DNA from: Gammaproteobacteria bacterium
Lineage (GTDB): Bacteria > Pseudomonadota > Gammaproteobacteria > Pseudomonadales > Pseudohongiellaceae
Direction: 5' to 3'
DNA length: 64,000 bases
Assembly (NCBI GenBank): GCA_002706685.1
Contig: PALV01000010.1
Location: 1 to 64,000, forward strand
Shown: positions 54,433 through 63,670 of the stretch, piece by piece
Numbering within the stretch: position 1 is the stretch's first letter
Layout: the number at the start of each line of letters is the position of its first letter
Made by a program: the position numbers and the translations under genes
The notes under the pieces: model-generated
Told to the model about the DNA's origin: nothing
The model's database searches: none
What the model saw: the letters and a program-made list of their open reading frames with translations, nothing else

Positions 54433-54933
54433 TCAGCGTTCCAGAATCACAAAGCTGTAATCGTAGGGATTCGGGTCGGCGGCTGCATGGTCTTCCCGGC
54501 CCAGCTCGTGCCACTCGCTCAGTTCGAATTCCGGGAACCAGGCATCACCGTCGACATGGGCATGGACCTGAGTCATGTATAGACGGTCCGCGTAGGGCAG
54601 TGCCATTTCATAGATCTGCGCACCACCCATGATGATGACTTCATCACCGCCATTGATCAGACACACCTTCTCGGCCAGTGCCAGCGCGTCCTCAAAAGTC
54701 GGAACCACCTTGACGCCTTCTGCCTGAAATTCAGGATTACGGGAGATGACGATGTTGGTGCGGCCGGGCAGCGGACGACCGATGGATTCCCATGTCTTGC
54801 GACCCATCACGATGGGTTTGCCCATAGTCACACGCTTGAAGTATTTCAGGTCTTCCGGGAGATACCACGGCAGCGCATTATTGCGGCCTATCACACGATT
54901 CTGCGACTGCGCCCAGATCAGCGCCACTTTCAT
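54433..54933 (-). CDS. folA: Dihydrofolate reductase
   Basis: 166 residues (E. coli 159). NADPH-dependent reduction of dihydrofolate, the target of trimethoprim. NRVIGRNNALPWYLPEDLKYFK contains the usual Leu/Pro/Trp/Asp site (acidic residue here Glu in LPEDL); MGRKTWESIGRPLPGRTNIV and INGGDEVIIMGGAQIYEMAL follow. The ATG at 54933 aligns with the E. coli start; ATG 54960 or TTG 54966, overlapping the thyA stop, are possible. Downstream of thyA and probably co-transcribed. Confidence 0.94.
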   Translation of the reverse strand: MKVALIWAQSQNRVIGRNNALPWYLPEDLKYFKRVTMGKPIVMGRKTWESIGRPLPGRTNIVISRNPEFQAEGVKVVPTFEDALALAEKVCLINGGDEVIIMGGAQIYEMALPYADRLYMTQVHAHVDGDAWFPEFELSEWHELGREDHAAADPNPYDYSFVILER

Positions 54934-54962
54934 TTCGGGTAATTCGTCTGTCTCGTCCATCG

Positions 54963-55757
54963 TCAAACGGCCACCGGTGCGGAGATGTGTGGGTGCGACT
55001 GGTAATTCTGTATTTCGAAGTCATCAAACTGATAATCGAAAATACTGCCCGGGCGCCGCTTGATATGCAGCGTCGGCAGCGGCAAAGGCTCGCGTGTTAA
55101 CTGCAGTCGAGCCTGCTCAAGATGATTGCTGTACAAATGCGTATCGCCACCGGTCCAGATAAATTCACCAACCTCGAGATCACACTGCTGGGCCATCATG
55201 TGGGTGAGCAGTGCATACGAGGCAATATTGAACGGTACACCCAGAAATGTGTCTGCCGAACGCTGATACAACTGGCAGGACAGTTTGCCATTGGCCACGT
55301 AGAACTGAAACAGTGAATGACAGGGCGGCAGCGCCATATCATCGACATAGGCGGGGTTGTAGGCAACCACCATGTGGCGACGGGAATCGGGGTTGTTGCG
55401 GATCTGTTCGACCACCTTGCTGATCTGATCGACGGACTGACCGTCCTTGCCAGGCCAGCTGCGCCACTGGAACCCGTAGACCGGGCCCAGGTCGCCGTTT
55501 TCATCGGCCCATTCGTCCCAGATGGAGACGCCGTTTTCTTTCAGATAACGGATATTGGTGTCGCCGCTGAGAAACCACAGCAATTCATGAATGATCGAGC
55601 GCAGATGCAGCTTTTTGGTGGTGACCAGCGGAAAGCCCTGCTGCAGATCAAAGCGCATCTGGTGGCCGAACACTGACAGTGTCCCGGTGCCGGTGCGATC
55701 CGACTTCTCGGCGCCTTCATCCAGTATTCGCTGCAGTAAGTCCTGATATTGTTTCAC
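54963..55757 (-). CDS. thyA: Thymidylate synthase
   Basis: 264 residues, the same as E. coli. Makes dTMP from dUMP with methylenetetrahydrofolate. The catalytic Cys is in [29 protein letters not shown] and [19 protein letters not shown] are family blocks. Overlaps the lgt stop by 4 bp and precedes folA, which regenerates the folate it oxidises. Confidence 0.98.
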   Translation of the reverse strand: MKQYQDLLQRILDEGAEKSDRTGTGTLSVFGHQMRFDLQQGFPLVTTKKLHLRSIIHELLWFLSGDTNIRYLKENGVSIWDEWADENGDLGPVYGFQWRSWPGKDGQSVDQISKVVEQIRNNPDSRRHMVVAYNPAYVDDMALPPCHSLFQFYVANGKLSCQLYQRSADTFLGVPFNIASYALLTHMMAQQCDLEVGEFIWTGGDTHLYSNHLEQARLQLTREPLPLPTLHIKRRPGSIFDYQFDDFEIQNYQSHPHISAPVAV

Positions 55758-56545
55758 GCCGGCTGTTTCCTGTAGGCAATGACAAGTAGTGCGATTCCCG
55801 CAAAGATCATGGGCAGGGACAGTACCTGCCCCATTGTCATCCAGTCAAGCGCAACAAAACCGATCCATGAGTCGGGCTCGCGATAGAATTCCACAAAGAA
55901 GCGCTGCAGGCCGTAGCCCAGCCCGAACAGTCCGGATACTGCATAGCGTGGTCGGGGCTTGGAGGAGAACCACCAGACCACCGCAAACAGCACGACGCCC
56001 TCAAGAAATGCCTGGTAGAGCTGCGAGGCATGGCGGGGCAAATCGTCGACATGTGGAAACACCATGCCCCACGATACCGTGGTCGGTCGCCCCCATAGCT
56101 CACCGCCGATAAAATTGCCGATGCGGCCAATACCCAGCGCCAGCGGTGCAAATGGCGCAATGAAGTCCAGCACGTCAAACCAGCGCTTGTTGATGCGGCG
56201 ACCATACCAGTAGAACGCCAGCATCACGCCAATGAATCCGCCATGGAAGGACATGCCACCTTCCCAGACGCGCAGCAGCCAGAGCGGATCAGCCAGGAAG
56301 CGATCAAAGTTGTAGAACAGCACCGATCCCAGACGGCCACCCAGCACGGCACCAAGGGCGCCGTAGAAAACCAGATCGGAAATATGGTCGTCAGTAAACT
56401 CGCCTTTCCACGGGCCGGTGCGAATACGGTATCGCGCCAGCAGCCAGCAGGCTGTAAACGCAACGATATACATGATGCCGTACCAGTGCACGGTCAGTGG
56501 GCCTATCGAGAAAGCAACCGGATCAATATCGGGGTAGGTCAGCAT
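55754..56545 (-). CDS. lgt: Prolipoprotein diacylglyceryl transferase
   Basis: 263 residues, seven transmembrane helices. Transfers diacylglycerol to the lipobox Cys of prolipoproteins in the inner membrane (PelC would be one client). Motifs [11 protein letters not shown] near the N-terminus with the essential His, [14 protein letters not shown], and the Lgt signature [16 protein letters not shown]. Overlaps thyA. Confidence 0.97.
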   Translation of the reverse strand: MLTYPDIDPVAFSIGPLTVHWYGIMYIVAFTACWLLARYRIRTGPWKGEFTDDHISDLVFYGALGAVLGGRLGSVLFYNFDRFLADPLWLLRVWEGGMSFHGGFIGVMLAFYWYGRRINKRWFDVLDFIAPFAPLALGIGRIGNFIGGELWGRPTTVSWGMVFPHVDDLPRHASQLYQAFLEGVVLFAVVWWFSSKPRPRYAVSGLFGLGYGLQRFFVEFYREPDSWIGFVALDWMTMGQVLSLPMIFAGIALLVIAYRKQPA

Positions 56546-56589
56546 CGGGTCTTTTCAAATTCCTGAAGGTCGTAAGTATCTGTTCCGTG

Positions 56590-58866
56590 TTAATTGCTGC
56601 GTGACGAGCGCAATAGTCGATCGACGCCGGCATTGTAAAGCGCCAGGTCAACACAGCTTCGGATACTCTGCGCGTCGGTCAGTTTCATGACATCCTGCAG
56701 CAGCTCTTTGGCAGTGCTGAGCGTGACGGCACGAATCACTGCCTTTACCTTGAGCAGCGTCGAGGCGTTCATCGACAGCACATCAAAGCCCATCGCCACC
56801 AGCAACAGTGCTGCACCGGGATCACCAGCCATCTCACCACAGATGCTGACCGGTTTGTTTTCGGCATGGGCCTCAGTGACGACATGCTGCAGTGCATTCA
56901 GCACGGCAGGGTGGAAAGCGGAGTACAGGTCGGCCACCCGGGGGTTGTTCCGGTCAACAGCCAGCAGATACTGCGTCAGGTCATTGCTGCCGACTGACAC
57001 AAAATCCACCATCTGGCACAGCGCGCGTGTCAGGTAAACGGCAGCCGGTAATTCAATCATGACACCAATCGGTGGCATGCGAACGTCCAGCCCTTCTTCC
57101 TGCAGCTCGCGCAGGGCACGCTTGATAATCTGGGTAGCGCCAGTGACCTCCTGCAGATTGGAAACCATTGGCAACATGATCTGCAGATTATTCAGGCCCT
57201 CACTGGCGCGGATCATTGCCCGTGCCTGCGCGATAAAAATCTCGGGATGGTCAAGTGTCACCCGAATGCCGCGCCAGCCAAGAAAGGGGTTGGCCTCTTC
57301 AATCGGGAAGTAGGGCAGGGCCTTGTCGCCGCCGACGTCCAGTGTGCGCATGGTGACCAGCTTGGGAGCAAAAGCCTCAAGCTGCTGCCGGTAGATGGCC
57401 GCCTGTTCCTGTTCACTGGGGAAACGCTCACTCAACAGGAAAGGCACTTCTGTGCGGAACAGACCAATGCCTTCGGCACCGTGATCCAGCGAACGCACAA
57501 CGTCTGTCATGAGACCGGTGTTGACCCACAGGCTGACGCGATGATCGTCGGGTGTGACACAGGGCAGATTGATCAGCCCTTCCAGACCACGGACCAGTTG
57601 TTCTTCTTCCTTGATGACTTCCTGGTAACGCGCCAGCAGTTGATCCGACGGACTGGTATAGACGGTACCATTGTAGCCATCGACAATGACCTGGCGGCCG
57701 TCGAGGCGTCGATAGGGCAGATCCAGGGCGCCCATGACGGTCGGGATGCCCATCGTCCGCGCAAGAATCGCTACGTGTGAGTTACCTGACCCTTTAACTG
57801 AGATCATGCCAACCAGTTTTTCGCGCGGCACTTCCATCAGCATTGAAGGCGCCAGCTCTTCTCCAACAAGGATGGTGTGATCCGGGTATTCCTTGGGTTT
57901 GTCGCGCTCGGTTTCCTGCAGGTAAAACAGCACACGACTGCAAAGATCCTTGATATCAGCCGCGCGCTCGCGCAGGTAAGGATCTTTCATCTGTTCAAAC
58001 GCCTTGACGTGGTCGGTGGCTACCTCGGCCAGGGCACCCTGCGACCACTGACCAGCCGAGATCAGGTCATTCACCTCGCGACCCAGGGCATCGTCGTCCA
58101 GCATGCGCAGATAAACATCAAACAGGTCGCGTTCTTCAGGTCGCAGCTGCTGACCCACTGAGTCACTGAGCGCCTTGATGTCAGTACGGACACGATTCAG
58201 GGCGTCTGCAAAGGCTGCCAGTTCGGCATCGATGTCCTCCGCAACCCGGCTGGGGATCAGGCTCAGATCTGCATGCGGGAACACCACCACTGCCTGGCCT
58301 ATTGCTACACCAGATGCACCGGAGATACCCGCAAAACTGGTGTCGGCGCGGCGCTGACCGGAGGGGCTCATACCCTGAATGGCGCCGCTGGCTTCGGCCG
58401 CAGCGATCACCCCTGCAAGTTGCGCAGACAGCGTGATCAGAAAGGCTTCTTCACCGTTGTCAAAAGACCGTTTGTCCCGGTGCTGTACTACCAGCACGCC
58501 CAGCACATTTCGGTGGTGGATAATAGGCACGCCAAGGAAGGAGCGGAACTCTTCCTCGCCGGTTTCCGACAGGTAGTGATAGTTGGGATGAGCGCGAGCG
58601 TCTTCCAGATTAACCGGCTCAGCGTTGCGCGCCACCAGGCCAACAAGACCCTCATCCAGTTGCAGGCTTACGTGGCCAACAGACTCTTTGCGAAGACCCT
58701 CGGAGGCCATCAGGACATGGCAATTGATGTCGCTGTCCAGCAGGTAAACCGAGCAGACCTGCGTGTTCATAGCATCCCGTACGCGCGACACAATAATGTC
58801 GAGCGCAGTCTGCAGGTCCCTGGCGGTGTTCACCTCCTGGACTATTTCACGCAATCTATCGAGCAT
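56590..58866 (-). CDS. ptsP: PEP-protein phosphotransferase of the nitrogen PTS (EI-Ntr)
   Basis: 758 residues. N-terminal GAF domain (about 1-160), then the EI core: swivelling domain with the phospho-His in KGSGNSHVAILARTMGIPTV, and the PEP-binding TIM barrel (GIGLFRTEVPFLL, FLGWRGIRVTLDHPEIF, VSVGSNDLTQYLLAVDRNN, SICGEMAGDP). It phosphorylates NPr, linking nitrogen status to K+ handling and other regulation. Lies between lgt and rppH as in Pseudomonas. Confidence 0.97.
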   Translation of the reverse strand: MLDRLREIVQEVNTARDLQTALDIIVSRVRDAMNTQVCSVYLLDSDINCHVLMASEGLRKESVGHVSLQLDEGLVGLVARNAEPVNLEDARAHPNYHYLSETGEEEFRSFLGVPIIHHRNVLGVLVVQHRDKRSFDNGEEAFLITLSAQLAGVIAAAEASGAIQGMSPSGQRRADTSFAGISGASGVAIGQAVVVFPHADLSLIPSRVAEDIDAELAAFADALNRVRTDIKALSDSVGQQLRPEERDLFDVYLRMLDDDALGREVNDLISAGQWSQGALAEVATDHVKAFEQMKDPYLRERAADIKDLCSRVLFYLQETERDKPKEYPDHTILVGEELAPSMLMEVPREKLVGMISVKGSGNSHVAILARTMGIPTVMGALDLPYRRLDGRQVIVDGYNGTVYTSPSDQLLARYQEVIKEEEQLVRGLEGLINLPCVTPDDHRVSLWVNTGLMTDVVRSLDHGAEGIGLFRTEVPFLLSERFPSEQEQAAIYRQQLEAFAPKLVTMRTLDVGGDKALPYFPIEEANPFLGWRGIRVTLDHPEIFIAQARAMIRASEGLNNLQIMLPMVSNLQEVTGATQIIKRALRELQEEGLDVRMPPIGVMIELPAAVYLTRALCQMVDFVSVGSNDLTQYLLAVDRNNPRVADLYSAFHPAVLNALQHVVTEAHAENKPVSICGEMAGDPGAALLLVAMGFDVLSMNASTLLKVKAVIRAVTLSTAKELLQDVMKLTDAQSIRSCVDLALYNAGVDRLLRSSRSN

Positions 58867-58894
58867 AAGATGGTTCGCCTGGCTGGCGACTCGT

Positions 58895-59383
58895 TTACGA
58901 ATTCACGTATCGGTTGAGAGGCTTGACCAATTGTCGCAACGCCTGACGGTATACCTCGCGTTTAAAGTCGATAACCTGGCTGAGCGGATACCAGAAACTC
59001 ACCCACTGCCAGTCATCAAACTCCGGCGCATCGTCCTGATTGGACAGACAGATACGTGACTCTTCTCCGCGCAGACTCAACAAAAACCATTTCTGTTTCT
59101 GCCCGATACAGACCGGGTTGGAGTTCTGCCGGATATAATGACGCGGCAGCTGGTAGTACAACCAGTCCCGCGTACTTGAGAGTATTTCCACGTCCCTGGC
59201 CTCAAGCCCGACTTCTTCTTTTAATTCCCTGTACATTGCCTGCTGCAGCCGCTCACCCTTGCGGATGCCACCCTGGGGAAATTGCCAGGCATCCTGACCA
59301 ATGCGCTTGGCCCACAGCACCTGCCCTCGAGGGTTGCAGATGATGATACCGACATTCGGTCTGAAGCCTTCAGCATCAATCAT
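58895..59383 (-). CDS. rppH: RNA pyrophosphohydrolase
   Basis: 162 residues with Nudix box [20 protein letters not shown] (plus VGL) complete. Removes pyrophosphate from the 5' end of mRNA, which triggers RNase E decay. N-terminal [21 protein letters not shown] and the [20 protein letters not shown] block are typical of the Proteobacterial enzyme. First gene of the rppH-ptsP-lgt-thyA-folA run on the minus strand. Confidence 0.96.
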   Translation of the reverse strand: MIDAEGFRPNVGIIICNPRGQVLWAKRIGQDAWQFPQGGIRKGERLQQAMYRELKEEVGLEARDVEILSSTRDWLYYQLPRHYIRQNSNPVCIGQKQKWFLLSLRGEESRICLSNQDDAPEFDDWQWVSFWYPLSQVIDFKREVYRQALRQLVKPLNRYVNS

Positions 59384-59516
59384 TTACGTTTGCATTCCGA
59401 TCAAATTCCGATCCGTTCCAGATCGATTAACACTCTATAGGGGCGTTGCTGTCACAGACATGCCAGCACCGCATTGTTTCACAAAAACGTCCCACAAAAA
59501 AGCGCCAGCCTCGGGT

Positions 59517-59522
59517 TATAAT
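59517..59522 (+). promoter_or_regulatory. Candidate -10 element for the HAD hydrolase gene
   Basis: TATAAT in the divergent space between rppH and the HAD gene, 48 bases before the ATG. The -35 region at 16-18 bp is poor (ACAAAA). Confidence 0.45.
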
Positions 59523-59569
59523 CCGCGCCGTGGCAATTACCCCTCAACCCAAGCAACAGGAACCATTGC

Positions 59570-60253
59570 ATGAAAACCCTGGCTATTTTCGACCTGGATA
59601 ACACTTTGCTGGCCGGCGACAGCGACCATGCCTGGGGCGAGTTCCTGATCAGTGAAGGCCTGGCCGATGCCGAGTCACACCGCCTACAGAACGATGCTTT
59701 TTATGCTCAGTACCAGCAGGGCACGCTGGATATGACCGAGTATCTGGAGTTTGCGGTGTCACCGGTGGTGGGTTATACGCAAACCCGGCTGGCGGAGCTG
59801 CACATCAAATTCATGCAGCAGTTCATTGACCCGATTATGCTGCCAAGTGCCCAGGCGCTGGTCGACTCTCACAAGAACAAGGGCGATATCTGCCTTATTG
59901 TGACCGCTACCAACCGTTTTGTGACTGAGCCTATCGCCAAGCGATTGGGGGTCCACGACCTGATTGCTACAGATCTGGAGTATCTGGAAGGGGTGCTGAC
60001 TGGCAAGATTAGCGGGGCGCCTTGCTTTCAGGCTGGCAAAATCACCAAGCTGAAGTCATGGCTGGAAACCAACAGCAAGCAGCCTGAGTACCAGGGCCTG
60101 ACGCTGGAGAACAGCGTGTTCTACAGCGACTCGTTTAATGATATCCCATTGCTGGAAGCTGCTGGCAAAGCGGTGGCTGTTGACCCTGATGATAAACTGC
60201 GGGCCCACGCGAGCAAAATGGGCTGGCCGGTTATCAGTCTTCGGCAGGCGTGA
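59570..60253 (+). CDS. HAD-IB family phosphatase (SerB-like)
   Basis: 227 residues of HAD subfamily IB. Motif I FDLDNTLLAGDSDHAWGEFL (nucleophile Asp8, acid Asp10), LIVTATNRF (motif II), a Lys in the KISGAPCFQAGKITKL region, and FYSDSFNDIPLLEAA (motif IV). Homologues next to rppH in Pseudomonas carry the same annotation. Substrate unknown; related enzymes act on phosphoserine or histidinol phosphate. Its end overlaps the end of the ACT-domain gene by 20 bp (convergent). Confidence 0.92.
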   Translation: MKTLAIFDLDNTLLAGDSDHAWGEFLISEGLADAESHRLQNDAFYAQYQQGTLDMTEYLEFAVSPVVGYTQTRLAELHIKFMQQFIDPIMLPSAQALVDSHKNKGDICLIVTATNRFVTEPIAKRLGVHDLIATDLEYLEGVLTGKISGAPCFQAGKITKLKSWLETNSKQPEYQGLTLENSVFYSDSFNDIPLLEAAGKAVAVDPDDKLRAHASKMGWPVISLRQA

Positions 60254-60764
60254 TATCGACGATCAAATCGTCGGCGAGCTTTTCGATTTCGGCTCTCAGA
60301 GAATCTATATCCATCCCGGCTGGCACGTGCAGCAGGGCATTGGCCTTGAACAGCATGTCGGAGGCCATCGGAGCCGGGCTGCATTCTGTCTCCAGATCGT
60401 CGACATTGACCTGATTGCGCGCCAGGGCGCCAGAAATATCCCGGATAATACCTGGACGATCATTACCCACCAGCGACAGCCTGACGGCCTGACGAGGTGC
60501 ACTGGACTCACTGCCATCTTCGCCAGGGGCAGGGCGCTGGACTACCAGTCTGAGTTTGGGTGAAAGCGCATCCAGCGCCGTAACCAGCTCGTCTGCCTTA
60601 TCCTGATCAACACTGACTCGCAGGATGCCGGCGAATTGCCCGGCCAGGCGCGACATATTGCTTTCCAGCCAGTTGCCGTGATGCTGGGCAACAATCTGCG
60701 CCAGCGACTCCACCAGCCCCGGCTGGTCTTTGCCAATCAGTGTCAGCACCAGATAACTTTTCAT
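60234..60764 (-). CDS. ACT-domain regulatory protein, GcvR family
   Basis: 176 residues with two ACT domains: YLVLTLIGKDQPGLVESLAQ with NWLESNMSRLAGQFAGIL, and LSLVGNDRPGIIRDISGALA with VNVDDLETECS. This matches the glycine cleavage system repressor-like family (GcvR/PA-type). Whether it regulates gcv genes here is unknown; GcvR in E. coli acts by binding GcvA. Converges on the HAD gene, with overlapping ends. Confidence 0.9.
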   Translation of the reverse strand: MKSYLVLTLIGKDQPGLVESLAQIVAQHHGNWLESNMSRLAGQFAGILRVSVDQDKADELVTALDALSPKLRLVVQRPAPGEDGSESSAPRQAVRLSLVGNDRPGIIRDISGALARNQVNVDDLETECSPAPMASDMLFKANALLHVPAGMDIDSLRAEIEKLADDLIVDITPAED

Positions 60765-60847
60765 ATGACTCTCACCCAGCTTATGATCCGTGTCCTTGCC
60801 GCCGCATCCGCCAGTCTGGCGTCAGCGGCACTTGCAAGGCTGCTACT

Positions 60848-61999
60848 TCAGGCCTCAATCATGACGCGACGCGGGAACTGACCAAACTCTTCCCAGTAAC
60901 TGACCCGCTCCGGCAACTGATCGGCTGGCGACTGGACCTGTCCATTGACATCGGTCACGCGTGAGACAAGGGTATGTTCTCCCGGGCTGGCACCCTGCCA
61001 GTCCAGATAAAACGGCTTCCAGCTATACTGGCTCGCCTGCGGATCGATAGTCGCCTGCTGCCAGGGGCCGTCGTCGATTTTGACTTCAATGCTGCGCAGC
61101 GGGGTGCCATCATTCAAAGCAAACCCACTGATGCGATGGCTGCCGCCACGGTCGGTAACGCGGACAATGACTGACTTGAGATTCATTCGCGCTACAGAAT
61201 TTTCAACCCAGCGCTCTTCACCGCCAACCATTTCTCGTTTCAGCGTGACGTAGTCACGGCCCATGAAACGACCCATATAGCGGGTATCCTGCACATGAAT
61301 CTGGGTCAGCCATTTAACATTGGCGACCCCATAGAAGCCTGGCACTAACAGGCGGACCGGACGCCCATGATGAACCGGCAGTGGCTCGCCATTCATTTCG
61401 TAGACGATCAGGTTGTCGTCCCGCATGGCGTCTTCCAGCGACAGACTGCGCGCGAAAGCCTTCTCGACTTCGCGACCGCGGATTTCCTCGCGGCCCATAT
61501 CACCACCAAAAAACACCACCTCTCGACCTGCTGACTGCACACCGGCACGCTCCAGCAGATCCTTAAGACTCACACCACGCCAGCGCGCATTGCCAACCAG
61601 TCCGTGAAACATACGGCCGCCATTGCCACCGCACTCGAAGCCACAGTCTATTTCGCGGCTGGGCAGCGCACGCAAATCATCCAGTGTAAAGCGCAAGGGT
61701 TGATCAACCAGACCCGTAAGCGACAACTCATACTGAGCGACATCCAGCTCGGGCTGGCCGTAGTGTTGAACCACATAAAAATCGTGACTATAGAAATCCG
61801 TCAGTTGTCGGGTGTCAATAATATGCGTGGCACCAGGCTGACGCGGACCGGGGCCCCAGCCCTCAGGCACATCCAGGAAACGCATGACTCGCTCGCCCTG
61901 TGCCAGCGCGAACCATGGAACACCTGCTGTGGCGGCGACCAGTCCTGCCCCTACACCCGCCTTCAATAACTGTCTGCGGCTTTCATTTTCTATTGTCAT
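60848..61999 (-). CDS. Tat-exported sulfite-oxidase-like molybdoenzyme (SorA/SoxC type)
   Basis: 383 residues. A Tat signal (SRRQLLKAGVGAGLVAATAG) precedes the molybdopterin domain (about 45-270) and the C-terminal dimerisation domain. The Mo-binding Cys is in CGFECGGNGGRMFHG (the ECxGNxG motif), followed by RWRGVSLKDLLERAG and the GEPLPVHHGRPVRLLVPGFYG block. It should oxidise sulfite or a similar compound in the periplasm. No heme or cytochrome subunit gene (SorB or SoxD) adjoins it, so its electron acceptor is encoded elsewhere. Confidence 0.9.
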   Translation of the reverse strand: MTIENESRRQLLKAGVGAGLVAATAGVPWFALAQGERVMRFLDVPEGWGPGPRQPGATHIIDTRQLTDFYSHDFYVVQHYGQPELDVAQYELSLTGLVDQPLRFTLDDLRALPSREIDCGFECGGNGGRMFHGLVGNARWRGVSLKDLLERAGVQSAGREVVFFGGDMGREEIRGREVEKAFARSLSLEDAMRDDNLIVYEMNGEPLPVHHGRPVRLLVPGFYGVANVKWLTQIHVQDTRYMGRFMGRDYVTLKREMVGGEERWVENSVARMNLKSVIVRVTDRGGSHRISGFALNDGTPLRSIEVKIDDGPWQQATIDPQASQYSWKPFYLDWQGASPGEHTLVSRVTDVNGQVQSPADQLPERVSYWEEFGQFPRRVMIEA

Positions 62000-62103
62000 C
62001 TTGTGCCTCTGCCTGGTGGCTTATTGTTATGGTTTTTGTGTCACTGACTGAGTCAGCACTGGGCGATGCCCGCCTTCATGCGAAGACGGGAGCCAAGCCC
62101 GGA

Positions 62104-63312
62104 TTAATGGCGGTGACCGCCTGGTCCGTGCACATGACGGTGTGCAATTTCTTCCGGAGCTGCCGCGCGCACCCCCAGCACTTCGATCTGATAGTGCAGT
62201 GTGCGACCGGCATACGGGTGATTTGAATCGACATCCACATTGAATTTGCCAACTTTGACAACCAACGCATTGCGAACACCCTGGTTTGTTTTCACCCCAA
62301 CAATGACACCTGGCACCAGATTCTTGCCAGTGGGTGGATTATGCAACTGCTTGATGGGAAGACGGATCAGCTCATTGGACTTTCTCGGGCCGTAGGCCTG
62401 ATCTGGTGTCAGGGTAATATTGAGCACGTCGCCCGCTCGCTTGCCGGCCATTGCCTGCTCCAGCCCCGGCACCACATTACCGTGTCCGTGAAGGTACAAC
62501 AGCGGCTGACGTCCGAATGAGCTTTCAATCCAGGCTGAGTAACTTCCGTCCTGGCGGACTTCGCACAAGCGATAGTGAAACGCCACAACGCGATTCGGCT
62601 CGACTCGCATAGTCAAATGAGCAGGCGGCTCCTGCACCGAGCTGAAGCTGACCGATGCACCCTTGACGCTCTCTTTAACAGGCTCTGCCGGAGCTGCTGT
62701 GATATCTGGCACCGGGCTGGCGGCTGCTTTGGACTTACTGGCTGCTTTTGGTTTGGACGCCGCTTTGGGCCTGGCCTCAGCTTTAGGCTTGGTCGCGGCC
62801 CTGGATTTTGCTGCTGTCTCAGGTTTTGCCTTTGCCTTCGGCTTGCTGGCTGCCTTGGGACTGGCGGCAGCTTTGGGCTTGGCTGCGGCCTTGGCTTTTG
62901 CTGCAGTTCCAGACTTGGCAGCAGCCTTGGGCTTGGCTGCTGTTGCAGATTTTGCTTTGGAATCGGCTTTGGGCTTGGCAGCTGTCGCAGCCTTGGCTTT
63001 TGTAGTCGCCTTGGTAGCGGTCGTCCTGGTCGTTGACGCAGGGGCTTTCTTGGTCGCCGGAGCTTTCTTGGTTGCAGGCGCTGCCTTGGCTGAGGGTGCC
63101 TTCTTGGCTACAGGCTCTTTTTTAGCCACGCCTGCTTTCTTGGCGGCGGTCGCAGACTTGGCTGCAGGCGCTTTTTTCACCGCAGCCTTTTTGGTATCCG
63201 CCTTGGGCGACGTGGCAGTCGACTTGGCGGAACTGGTCTTGGTGGTCGCCGCAGATTTGGCTTTCGACGTGGTTTTGGATGTTGTTTTTTTCGCTGCAGT
63301 TTTATCGGTCAT
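62104..63312 (-). CDS. FKBP-type (SlyD-like) isomerase with histone-H1-like N-terminal tail
   Basis: 402 residues in two very different parts. Residues 1 to about 215 are low-complexity, made of Lys, Ala, Pro, Ser and Thr in repeats such as KPKAASKPKA and KKAPATKKAPA, as in histone H1-like proteins and AlgP. Residues about 235-385 match SlyD/FKBP domains (FGRQPLLYLHGHGNVVPGLE, AGDVLNITLTPDQAYG, VDSNHPYAGRTLHYQIEVLG), followed by a His-rich end (HRHVHGPGGHRH) that could bind metals. Expected: prolyl isomerase/chaperone activity brought to nucleic acid by the tail. The repeats are GC-rich, and the antisense frame is open as a by-product. Confidence 0.9.
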   Translation of the reverse strand: MTDKTAAKKTTSKTTSKAKSAATTKTSSAKSTATSPKADTKKAAVKKAPAAKSATAAKKAGVAKKEPVAKKAPSAKAAPATKKAPATKKAPASTTRTTATKATTKAKAATAAKPKADSKAKSATAAKPKAAAKSGTAAKAKAAAKPKAAASPKAASKPKAKAKPETAAKSRAATKPKAEARPKAASKPKAASKSKAAASPVPDITAAPAEPVKESVKGASVSFSSVQEPPAHLTMRVEPNRVVAFHYRLCEVRQDGSYSAWIESSFGRQPLLYLHGHGNVVPGLEQAMAGKRAGDVLNITLTPDQAYGPRKSNELIRLPIKQLHNPPTGKNLVPGVIVGVKTNQGVRNALVVKVGKFNVDVDSNHPYAGRTLHYQIEVLGVRAAAPEEIAHRHVHGPGGHRH

Positions 63313-63457
63313 ACTGATCTCTCTCCAACAGATTGACCGATTCTAGCAGATTGCCGGCGGTATAAAAGGCTGCAGGCACAAATTGACGAGCTGACAGGAA
63401 AGGGGGGATTGGTGTATACTGATCGACTTTTTACGGTAGATATCAAGGTTTAGTGTC

Positions 63458-63634
63458 ATGTCCAGCAAATCCAAGAAAGACCTGCCTGTTTGTGATCGCG
63501 AAGATCTGGCCCGCCAGGTGGCAGCGTTTCTCAAATCCGGCGGCAAGGTCCAGCAGATTCCAACGGGCACCAGCGGTCAAACCAACACCCGCGGCCCTCG
63601 CCAGATCATCCTGAGTCACAAAACTGCCAACTGA
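63458..63634 (+). CDS. 58-residue SutA-like protein
   Basis: The product begins MSSKSKKDLPVCDREDLARQ and continues VAAFLKSGGKVQQIP. The helix plus SGGKVQ resembles the C-terminal core of Pseudomonas SutA (LARAMEEFLSRGGKVQEI), a small RNA-polymerase-binding regulator of slow growth; the acidic N-terminus of SutA is missing here. Alternatively it is an independent member of a family of small proteins with this core. A good ATG with a spaced AAGG upstream. Divergent from the FKBP gene. Confidence 0.7.
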   Translation: MSSKSKKDLPVCDREDLARQVAAFLKSGGKVQQIPTGTSGQTNTRGPRQIILSHKTAN

Positions 63635-63670
63635 TCCAAGTCTTTAATACCGGGCACGGCACAGCAGGCA

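Noticed and set aside
62663..63346. 227-codon Ala/Leu-rich plus-strand frame
   Set aside because: Antisense of the Lys/Ala-rich tail of the FKBP gene: Lys codons read backwards give Leu/Phe, Ala codons give Gly/Ala/Cys. It mimics a membrane protein but has no ribosome binding site or family.
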